Origin: Oceanospirillaceae bacterium
Lineage (GTDB): Bacteria; Pseudomonadota; Gammaproteobacteria; Pseudomonadales; Balneatricaceae
Direction of reading: 5' to 3'
DNA: 7,000 nucleotides
Assembly (NCBI GenBank): GCA_003497765.1
Contig: DNNY01000139.1
Span: 1 to 7,000 of the forward strand
The translations under genes and the position numbers were made by a program. Below the pieces are notes generated by a model. It did no database searches, had not been told where the DNA came from, and was given only the letters and a program-made list of their open reading frames with translations. This document shows positions 1 to 7,000 of the stretch, in pieces. Positions within the stretch are counted from its first letter, which is position 1. The number at the start of each line of letters is the position of its first letter.

Positions 1-796
<796 letters not shown>

Positions 797-818
797 CTAC
801 TTTACGCTAAGGTCTTTT

Positions 819-3800
819 TTATTCAGACGTTGAGCGCGTATTTGCCAATAGCTGTTCCAGACTAGTGGCCTTAGGCTTCACCAACCAGAACTTACTGATA
901 TAGTCTTCAAAATGCTGGCTTAATTCCTTACCCCAGCTACTACCCGTCTCGGTAGCAAAGTCAGCTAGAATACTACGCAAGTAGCTGCGGTATTCTTCCA
1001 TTTGTTCACCACCAATACGGCGAATCTCAACTAGCTCACTGTTGTATTTATCAACAAAGGTACGATCCATATCCAGTACATAGGCAAAACCACCTGTCAT
1101 ACCGGCACCAAAGTTATAGCCTGTGGCACCTAGGACGGTTACTACACCCCCAGTCATATATTCACAACAGTGGTCACCAGCACCCTCAATGACGGCATGG
1201 GCACCTGAGTTACGCACGGCAAAACGTTCACCAGCACGGCCAGCAGCCATCACGGAACCACCTGTCGCACCATACAAGCAGGTATTACCCATAATGGACG
1301 TTTCATTAGAGCGGAAGCTGGATCCTTTAGGTGGGTACAATACTAGCTTACCACCAGCCATACCTTTGCCCACATAGTCATTGGCATCACCTTCTAAGCG
1401 CATATGTAAACCAGTGGCATTCCAGACACCAAAACTTAAACCGGCAATACCTTTAAGGTTAACCACCAAAGGATTGGCAAGGCCTTTGTTACCATGATGT
1501 TTAGCAATAGCACCTGAAACACGAGCACCAACGGAGCGATCACAGTTGGTAATATCGTAGGTAAAATTACCACCCTTGTCATTTTTAATAGCCTCTTCCA
1601 TATCACCAATCATGCGCTGATTCATAACGGCCTCATCATAAGGCTCATTGCGCTCTTGCTGACAGGTTTGGGGCTGATCCGCTGCTATACCCGCGGTGCT
1701 TAATAAGGGTGACAAATCTAGGTTTTGCTGTTTCGGCGTCAAACCGGCACTGACTTGCAGGAGATCAGTACGACCCACCAACTCTTCTATAGAGCGCACG
1801 CCTAATTGTGCCATAATCTCACGGGCTTCATCAGCAATAAAGGTAAATAGATGCTTCACCATTTCTACTGTACCACGAAAGTGATCATCACGTAGGGTTT
1901 GGTTTTGCGTAGCCACACCTGTAGCACAGTTATTTAAGTGACAAATACGTAGATATTTACAACCCAAAGCCACCATAGGCAGCGTACCAAAGCCAAAGCT
2001 TTCAGCACCTAATATGGCCGCCTTGACAACATCCAAGCCGGTTTTCATACCACCGTCTGTTTGCACTTTCACCTTACCACGCAGACCATTACCACGCAGG
2101 GTTTGATGGGTATCTGCCAAGCCCAGTTCCCATGGCGAACCAGCATATCGGATTGAGGTCAGGGGACTAGCTGCTGTACCACCATCGTAACCAGAAATAG
2201 TGATCAAATCGGCATAAGCCTTGGCCACACCTGCAGCGATGGTACCTACACCCGGACGTGATACCAGTTTTACCGATACCTTGGCCTCTGGATTAACTTG
2301 CTTTAGGTCAAAGATAAGCTGAGCTAAATCTTCGATAGAGTAAATATCGTGATGGGGTGGTGGCGATATCAAGGTCACACCGGGCACAGAATAACGCAAA
2401 GTCGCAATCAATTCGTTGACTTTACCACCCGGCAACTGACCACCTTCACCGGGCTTCGCGCCTTGGGCAACTTTAATTTGCAATACTTCTGCATTAGCTA
2501 AATATTCAGGTGTAACGCCAAAACGGCCCGAAGCGATTTGCTTAATCTTGGAACGTTTTACAGTGCCATGACGAGCAGGGTCTTCACCACCTTCACCGGA
2601 GTTTGAACGTCCACCTAATTCATTCATGGCCACAGCGAGTGACTCGTGGGCTTCAGGAGACAAGGCTCCTAAGGACATAGCCGCGGTATCAAAACGCTTA
2701 AAGATTTCGCTTACTGGCTCGACTTCTTCAATAGCGATAGGCTCAACCTGCTTTAGTTCGAACAAATCACGTAAGGTAGCTACACCACGCCCATTGACCA
2801 AATTGGCATAATCTTTATAGGCTTTCGCATCACCCATTTGCACCGCTTTTTGAATGGTGCTGACGACATCGGGATTGTATGCGTGATATTCGCCACCATG
2901 GACATACTTTAATAAGCCACCTTGCTGAATAGGCTTACGATCAATCCAGGCTTCAGCAGCCAGTGCTGCTTGCTCATTTTGGAAGTCAACAAAACGTGCG
3001 CCTTCAATACGACTAGCCACACCTTTAAAACAGGTGGCAACGACTTCACTGCTAATACCAATGGCTTCAAATAATTGCGCGCCACGGTAAGAAGCAATAG
3101 TCGAGATACCCATTTTTGATAGAATTTTTAGTAGGCCTTTATTAATACCTTTGCGGTAAGCCTTATGGCAATCAGTGGGATTGCCAACCACCTCACCACT
3201 AGCAATCATATCGTTTATTACGCGGTAACTTAAATAGGGATAGACGGCTGTAGCACCAAAACCAATCAGTACGGCAAAGTGATGTGAGTCACGGGCTGAA
3301 CCTGTATCTACAACAATATTGGCATCACAGCGTAGACCTACATTGGTCAGATGATGATGAACGGCACCCGTAGCCATGGCCGCTGGGATAGGTAATTTAC
3401 CCTTTTCTATCTGACGATCAGATAAGATAATAATAGTATTGCGTTTATGCACCGCTTCTTCTGCTTCGGCACAAACATCTTTAATGGCTTGCTCTAAACC
3501 CACAGCCGGATCATAGTTAATATTGATACTATAAACACGCATACCGGGCACGTTCATATGCAGCAAGTCAGTATACTTACTGGAGGAAAGCACCGGTGAA
3601 CCTAAGACAATACGCTTAGCCAGTTCTGGGCCTTCTTGGAAAATATTGCGCTCACGTCCAAGGCAAGTTTCTAAGGACATAACCACCGCTTCACGCAAAG
3701 GATCAATAGGTGGATTAGTTACCTGAGCAAACTGCTGACGGAAGTAGTCATAAATAGAACGAACGCGGCTAGAGAGTACGGCCATAGGCGTATCATCACC

Positions 3801-5258
3801 CATAGAACCAACGGCTTCTTGGCCTGACTCAGAAAGTGGGCGCAGTACCTGATCACGCTCCTCAAAGGTAACCTGATACATTTTCATATGTTGCTTTAGT
3901 TCCGCTTCACTAAAGTCTTCAAAAGATTGTTCCTCGTTTAACTTACCTTCCAAGCGGATAGCAGATTTACGCAACCACTTTTTATAAGGCTGTGCCGACT
4001 TTAAACGCTCATCAATATCGGCTGTATGCATCACTTCGCCAGTGTGCGTGTCCACGGCCAAGATTTGGCCTGGCCCTACACGGCCTTTGGCAACCACATC
4101 TTCAGGGGCATACTTAAAGGTGCCTATTTCGGAAGCTGTCACCAGATAGCCATCCGTAGTCATCACCCAACGTGATGGCCGCAAACCATTGCGGTCCAAC
4201 ATACATACGGCATAACGACCCGTATTCATTACCATACCCGCGGGGCCATCCCATGGCTCCATATGCATGGAGTTATACTCATAGAAAGCACGCAGATCGG
4301 GATCCATCAATTCATCGTTCTGCCAAGCTGGTGGCATAATCAAACGAACTGCACGGAAAATATCCATACCGCCCAATACCAATAGCTCAATCATATTGTC
4401 CATACTGGAGGAGTCTGAGCCTGTTGTATTGACCACACCTTCCAGTTCTTGCAACTCTGGAATTAAGTTGGAGGCTAATACGTTCTGGCGCGCTCGGGCC
4501 CAGTTACGGTTACCATCAATGGTATTGATTTCGCCATTATGCGCTAAGAAGCGGAACGGCTGAGCTAGCTGCCAACGGGGCAAAGTGTTAGTAGAGAAAC
4601 GCTGATGGAATGTACAAATAGCGGTTTCCAATTTGGGATTACCCAAGTCCTTATAGAACACAGGCAGATCAACCGGCATCATTAAGCCTTTATATGACAA
4701 GACACTGTGGGACAAGCTACAAATGTAGAAGTCATTGTCGTCCAGCAAAGAGTACATGGTGGTCTTCCGCGCCACTAAAAGGCGGGCTTCCAAAACATCT
4801 CCACGCAAGCCTGGGCTATTGACAAAGACCTGCTCAATCTTGGGCAGCTCGTCTTTAGCAATAGGGCCGAGACAACTCTCGTCTACTGGCACTTCACGCC
4901 AGCCAACGATTTCTAAACCATTATCTTCCAGGGCACGATTAAGTATGCTACGGGAATGGGAGGCTTTGTCCTCATCACGAGACAAAAACACCATACCGAC
5001 ACCAAAGAATTCACTCAATTCACTATCGAATTCTTCCACGGCCACTTGACGCATAAAGTCTTCAGGCATTTGTAGCAACAACCCACAACCATCACCTGTT
5101 TTACCATCCGCGGCAATACCACCACGGTGGGTCATACAAGTAAGGGACTCAACGGCTTTCTGCAGCAAATCGTGACTGGGCTGGCCGTGCATATGGGCTA
5201 TCAAACCAAAGCCGCAATTGTCCTTAAATTCTTGGGGATTAAACAAACCGGTGCTCAT
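819..5258 (-). CDS. gltB: Glutamate synthase (NADPH) large subunit, complete
   Basis: GltB is the large subunit of cytoplasmic glutamate synthase. It hydrolyses glutamine, channels the ammonia, and reductively aminates 2-oxoglutarate to glutamate on FMN with electrons from GltD. I start it at the ATG at 5256-5258, giving 1479 residues, the usual family length. This leaves a 14-residue propeptide ([14 protein letters not shown]) before Cys15, the N-terminal nucleophile exposed by processing. The frame stays open upstream to 5351, but those extra 31 codons do not resemble the family. Domains in precursor numbering: class II glutaminase from 15 to about 430, with Arg45 in MTHRGG and Asn241-Gly242 in AHNGEIN; a central domain to about 780; an FMN-binding synthase barrel from about 850 to 1220 ([37 protein letters not shown]); 3Fe-4S ligands C1100, C1106 and C1111 ([12 protein letters not shown]); and a C-terminal GXGXG beta-helix from about 1260 to 1420. 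No frameshift or missing key residue was seen. The 310-base upstream gap suggests its own promoter; gltD follows after 85 bases. Confidence 0.98.
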   Translation of the reverse strand: MSTGLFNPQEFKDNCGFGLIAHMHGQPSHDLLQKAVESLTCMTHRGGIAADGKTGDGCGLLLQMPEDFMRQVAVEEFDSELSEFFGVGMVFLSRDEDKASHSRSILNRALEDNGLEIVGWREVPVDESCLGPIAKDELPKIEQVFVNSPGLRGDVLEARLLVARKTTMYSLLDDNDFYICSLSHSVLSYKGLMMPVDLPVFYKDLGNPKLETAICTFHQRFSTNTLPRWQLAQPFRFLAHNGEINTIDGNRNWARARQNVLASNLIPELQELEGVVNTTGSDSSSMDNMIELLVLGGMDIFRAVRLIMPPAWQNDELMDPDLRAFYEYNSMHMEPWDGPAGMVMNTGRYAVCMLDRNGLRPSRWVMTTDGYLVTASEIGTFKYAPEDVVAKGRVGPGQILAVDTHTGEVMHTADIDERLKSAQPYKKWLRKSAIRLEGKLNEEQSFEDFSEAELKQHMKMYQVTFEERDQVLRPLSESGQEAVGSMGDDTPMAVLSSRVRSIYDYFRQQFAQVTNPPIDPLREAVVMSLETCLGRERNIFQEGPELAKRIVLGSPVLSSSKYTDLLHMNVPGMRVYSININYDPAVGLEQAIKDVCAEAEEAVHKRNTIIILSDRQIEKGKLPIPAAMATGAVHHHLTNVGLRCDANIVVDTGSARDSHHFAVLIGFGATAVYPYLSYRVINDMIASGEVVGNPTDCHKAYRKGINKGLLKILSKMGISTIASYRGAQLFEAIGISSEVVATCFKGVASRIEGARFVDFQNEQAALAAEAWIDRKPIQQGGLLKYVHGGEYHAYNPDVVSTIQKAVQMGDAKAYKDYANLVNGRGVATLRDLFELKQVEPIAIEEVEPVSEIFKRFDTAAMSLGALSPEAHESLAVAMNELGGRSNSGEGGEDPARHGTVKRSKIKQIASGRFGVTPEYLANAEVLQIKVAQGAKPGEGGQLPGGKVNELIATLRYSVPGVTLISPPPHHDIYSIEDLAQLIFDLKQVNPEAKVSVKLVSRPGVGTIAAGVAKAYADLITISGYDGGTAASPLTSIRYAGSPWELGLADTHQTLRGNGLRGKVKVQTDGGMKTGLDVVKAAILGAESFGFGTLPMVALGCKYLRICHLNNCATGVATQNQTLRDDHFRGTVEMVKHLFTFIADEAREIMAQLGVRSIEELVGRTDLLQVSAGLTPKQQNLDLSPLLSTAGIAADQPQTCQQERNEPYDEAVMNQRMIGDMEEAIKNDKGGNFTYDITNCDRSVGARVSGAIAKHHGNKGLANPLVVNLKGIAGLSFGVWNATGLHMRLEGDANDYVGKGMAGGKLVLYPPKGSSFRSNETSIMGNTCLYGATGGSVMAAGRAGERFAVRNSGAHAVIEGAGDHCCEYMTGGVVTVLGATGYNFGAGMTGGFAYVLDMDRTFVDKYNSELVEIRRIGGEQMEEYRSYLRSILADFATETGSSWGKELSQHFEDYISKFWLVKPKATSLEQLLANTRSTSE

Positions 5259-5263
5259 GGATA

Positions 5264-5272
5264 TCTCTCTCT
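5264..5272 (-). promoter_or_regulatory. Ribosome binding site of gltB (purine-rich, weak)
   Basis: On the minus strand the sequence AAGAGAGAGATATCC directly precedes the ATG at 5258. The GAGAG core lies about six bases from the start codon. It lacks a GGAGG core and so is a weak Shine-Dalgarno site. Together with the Cys-15 propeptide logic it supports the ATG at 5258 over the in-frame ATGs near 5351. Confidence 0.55.
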
Positions 5273-5286
5273 TACTAGGGCCATAA

Positions 5287-5301
5287 ACAGCATTGTGCTG
5301 T
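5287..5301 (-). promoter_or_regulatory. Small hairpin in the gltB leader
   Basis: On the minus strand ACAGCACAATGCTGT forms a perfect 6-bp stem (ACAGCA with TGCTGT) with a three-base loop, ending 28 bases before the gltB ATG. It is followed by TTTA only, so it is too short and too poor in T to be a convincing terminator. It may be a leader structure that protects or modulates the mRNA, or may be chance. Confidence 0.3.
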
Positions 5302-5409
5302 CGGCCGCTGGGAAGCAAGTGTCTACAACCTAAGAATGGACGCATTCTCACTTAACATCATTGGTATTGTTATATGACGCGAGAGGTTAACTTCTAGACA
5401 CTTACTGCA

Positions 5410-5439
5410 ATATAAACTCTCAATCAGAGCTTATAACAA
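5410..5439 (-). promoter_or_regulatory. Candidate sigma-70 promoter for gltB (weak)
   Basis: On the minus strand TTGTTA (5439-5434) and TTATAT (5415-5410) are spaced by 18 bases, which would place a start site near 5403 and a leader of about 145 bases. The match to TTGACA/TATAAT is partial. An equally weak alternative is TTGGTT (5497-5492) with TATACC (5472-5467), spacing 19. This is a position-based guess supported by the large gap, not a firm assignment. Confidence 0.25.
5411..5435. repeat. Inverted repeat with 10-bp arms upstream of gltB
   Basis: On the minus strand the arms TATAAGCTCT (5435-5426) and AGAGTTTATA (5420-5411) pair over ten positions with one G-U, around the five-base loop GATTG. 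It lies exactly in the spacer of the candidate promoter, which would suit a dimeric repressor site. As RNA it would be a hairpin, but the following TTGCAG on the minus strand is a poor T-tract, so termination of the damX-like transcript here would be weak. On the plus strand ACAATTTTT follows, but no plus-strand gene needs a terminator. Confidence 0.5.
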
Positions 5440-5568
5440 TTTTTAATCAAGCAAATGGACGCTAATGGTATATGAAGAGCTGAAACCATTCAACCAAATA
5501 GGCATTTTTTACAACTCTTTACCCTTAAATAACTGCTATTTAGACGAAGATAAGAGCATTTGTAAAAG

Positions 5569-7000
5569 TTATTCACCACCAGCGTTCATTTTATTTACAA
5601 GTCGCTGTTGTAAAGCCTCAATAGGCCTAATCCATGGCTCCTGATCGCGCAGCTTACGTGGCAAACTGGATAGGGCATTACTGGCGTCCTTTTGGGTAGC
5701 AAAACCACCTACCAATACGACAAACCAAGGCTCTCCATCGCGCTGTGACTGCAATAAATAAATGGGCAAATTTAAGTCTGGTAAACGCTCTATAAACTGC
5801 TTAGCCGTGGTTTCATAACGAGCACCCAATAACTGTAAAGTAAAGAAATTTGTCGGTAGATTTAAAAACTCTTGTGGCGCAGGCGCCAATGTTTGCTTGT
5901 GTGAATCTGGCTGAACAGACTTATCTTGATCAACTTTGACTTTAGTTTTAAGTATAGCTGAGTTATCAAGTATCTGCCCAACCTCCTGTAACTGCGCCTG
6001 TAAATCCTGACTTTGCGCCATCAACTGATCAATTTGCTGCTGGTGCTGTAAATCCACTAAGTCCTCGACTTGAGGAATAGCGCTCTCATCGATGGCCACC
6101 TCCTGTGGTTGAAAGGACTGATAAGTTGGCTCCGGAGAAAGAAGCAATGGCTCTAATGCAGGCAACGGTTGGGGAACTGGTTGCTCAAGAGCCGCAACAG
6201 ACTGTTGTTCTAAAACTGCTGGCAGCTCCTCGTCAGCGACCAAGTTGGTCAATGGTTGAGTAAACCACCAAAGGGACACAAGTGCCGCAGCCATCAGGCT
6301 AATGGCCGCAATATGCCACCATGGCCAGCCAGTTTTTTGTTCTAAGTTACCCTGCCGTAAGGCCTGACGAAATAACATATCGACATAGCCAGGTACGCCC
6401 TGAGCAGCCTGATGCAGCTGATCTAACTGACCATCATGAATAGCAGCATCACCTGGTAAGCCAAGGCCATCTAGTAGTTGACGTAAATAAGCACGGCTAT
6501 CGGACTGGGTAAAAGGTGCCAAGCTAAATTGGTAATAGCGCTCCTGACGCAGTTCAGCAAAAGTCGGTGTGGATATACGCTTAGCCAACTCAGGTTCAGC
6601 CATCAAGACAATATGTGGACAAGCATCGGCTGGGTCAGCCTCTGTGACAATAGTGGCCAAAAGCTCTAGGGCCGAATCTGTTAAACAGTGCGCATTATCA
6701 ATCACCATCAAAAAAACTTGATCATGCGCAGCTAAAGTAGCCGAAAAATGGCGCAAGTAACCAATAGGCTCAGTTATTTCTTGCTGACTGGTAGACGCCT
6801 CCGGCAGACTAGAAAAGATAATCTTCAGTAAATCTTCTAAGCTAGTGGTATGCTCAAGGTCAATATGAACGACACAAGTATCCGCGGGCTGGGCTAACAA
6901 AAACTGTTCGGCAAAATAACTTTTACCAGCGCCAAAAGGAGCCGTTAGCAGAAGCAAATGATCGGTAAAATGACTTAAGTGTAGTAGTGTATCTAATTGG
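5569..7000 (-). CDS. DamX-like inner-membrane protein: AAA ATPase domain plus periplasmic SPOR domain, 5' end cut off
   Basis: Likely a cell-division or peptidoglycan-associated protein of the DamX type. The frame is open to the right edge (first full codon 6997-6999) with 476 residues visible. The TTG at 6955-6957 is unlikely to be the start, because the preceding residues (LDTLLHLSHFTDH) read as the usual lead-in to this ATPase domain. Counting from that TTG as 1: Walker A APFGAGKS at 6-13; Walker B VFLMVIDNAH at 81-90 with Asp87 followed by Asn88; a sensor-like strand HIVLMAEPEL at 115-124; an ExeA-like segment YYQFSLAPFTQSDSRAYLRQLL at about 141-162; a single membrane segment at about 214-232 flanked by tryptophans; a Pro/Glu/Gln-rich linker at about 245-300; a Gln-rich probable coiled coil at 302-330; and a SPOR domain from about 367 to 450 (FFTLQLLGAR, PWFVVLVGGFATQKDA). 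Known of the family: SPOR domains bind septal glycan stripped of stem peptides. Topology is inferred as cytoplasmic ATPase and periplasmic SPOR. Enterobacterial DamX shares the SPOR end and the location downstream of aroB but lacks the ATPase domain, so I leave the symbol blank. Confidence 0.88.
   Translation of the reverse strand, partial: QLDTLLHLSHFTDHLLLLTAPFGAGKSYFAEQFLLAQPADTCVVHIDLEHTTSLEDLLKIIFSSLPEASTSQQEITEPIGYLRHFSATLAAHDQVFLMVIDNAHCLTDSALELLATIVTEADPADACPHIVLMAEPELAKRISTPTFAELRQERYYQFSLAPFTQSDSRAYLRQLLDGLGLPGDAAIHDGQLDQLHQAAQGVPGYVDMLFRQALRQGNLEQKTGWPWWHIAAISLMAAALVSLWWFTQPLTNLVADEELPAVLEQQSVAALEQPVPQPLPALEPLLLSPEPTYQSFQPQEVAIDESAIPQVEDLVDLQHQQQIDQLMAQSQDLQAQLQEVGQILDNSAILKTKVKVDQDKSVQPDSHKQTLAPAPQEFLNLPTNFFTLQLLGARYETTAKQFIERLPDLNLPIYLLQSQRDGEPWFVVLVGGFATQKDASNALSSLPRKLRDQEPWIRPIEALQQRLVNKMNAGGE

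Larger units (their letters stand above)
5259..5568 (-). other. Non-coding gap between damX-like gene and gltB; probable gltB control region
   Basis: This 310-base stretch is AT-rich over 5341-5568 and contains no ORF with a recognisable product. It separates the stop of the damX-like gene from the start of gltB, so gltB is probably transcribed at least partly from here. Visible structure includes a 10-bp-arm inverted repeat (5411-5435), a small hairpin (5287-5301), a 9-bp inverted pair TAGACACTT at 5395-5403 and its complement at 5317-5325, and an 8-bp inverted pair at 5507-5514 and 5560-5567 (TTTTACAA on the plus strand at the former). I see no strong intrinsic terminator for the damX-like gene: none of the hairpins is followed by a good T-run in the direction of transcription. 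Confidence 0.6.

Noticed and set aside
811..822. T-run near the gltB stop as a terminator
   Set aside because: The T-run is on the plus strand; in the direction of gltB transcription it is an A-run, with no GC-rich hairpin before it.
2909..3097. Open frame of 62 codons on the minus strand inside gltB
   Set aside because: It is a shifted frame within an intact, conserved gene. The gltB frame here is uninterrupted, so it does not indicate a frameshift.
5315..5330. Possible sigma-54 promoter upstream of gltB (GG and GC elements on the minus strand)
   Set aside because: The GG and GC pairs are 12 bases apart, whereas sigma-54 promoters need 10, and the surrounding TGGCAC consensus is missing.
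4735..5333. Plus-strand open frames of 104 and 68 codons opposite the gltB 5' end
   Set aside because: They are antisense shadows of the glutaminase domain and leader, low in complexity and without recognisable motifs.
5507..5567. Inverted repeat just after the damX-like stop as an intrinsic terminator
   Set aside because: The 8-bp arms are almost all A/T, the loop is 45 bases, and the sequence after the second arm on the minus strand is AATGCC, not a T-run.

Overview
The window looks like an ordinary, conserved stretch of a gammaproteobacterial chromosome. All three genes lie on the minus strand, so transcription runs from right to left: a damX-like SPOR-domain gene (right edge, 5' end missing), then gltB (complete), then gltD (left edge, 3' end missing). 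This matches, from memory, the Pseudomonas-type order aroK-aroB-damX-like-gltB-gltD. Base composition is moderate and appears uniform across the genes. There are no mobile-element genes, tRNAs, rRNAs, CRISPR repeats or other signs of transfer. The genus cannot be fixed from this sequence alone; a non-enteric gammaproteobacterium is the best reading.

Layout. Positions 1-733 hold the first 244 codons of gltD, the small flavoprotein subunit of NADPH-dependent glutamate synthase. An 85-base gap (734-818) carries only the gltD ribosome binding site. Positions 819-5258 hold gltB, the large subunit. It is full length at 1479 residues, with the short propeptide, nucleophilic cysteine, FMN-binding synthase region, 3Fe-4S cysteines and C-terminal GXGXG domain all in place. 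A 310-base non-coding gap (5259-5568) separates gltB from the upstream gene. It contains a 10-bp-arm inverted repeat, a small hairpin close to the gltB start and weak promoter-like hexamers, so it is probably the gltB control region. Positions 5569-7000 hold an inner-membrane protein with a cytoplasmic ExeA-like AAA ATPase domain, one membrane segment, a Pro/Gln-rich linker with a short coiled coil, and a periplasmic SPOR domain.

How they work together. GltB and GltD form one enzyme. GltB releases ammonia from glutamine and adds it to 2-oxoglutarate on FMN; GltD takes electrons from NADPH through FAD and iron-sulfur clusters and passes them to GltB. With glutamine synthetase this is the main high-affinity ammonia assimilation route. 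The damX-like protein belongs to cell division or peptidoglycan biology, and its position next to gltBD reflects conserved gene order, not a shared pathway.

I found no previously undescribed system. The points most worth a second look are the palindrome in the gltB upstream region and the Asp-Asn (instead of Asp-Glu) Walker B motif in the ATPase domain of the damX-like protein.
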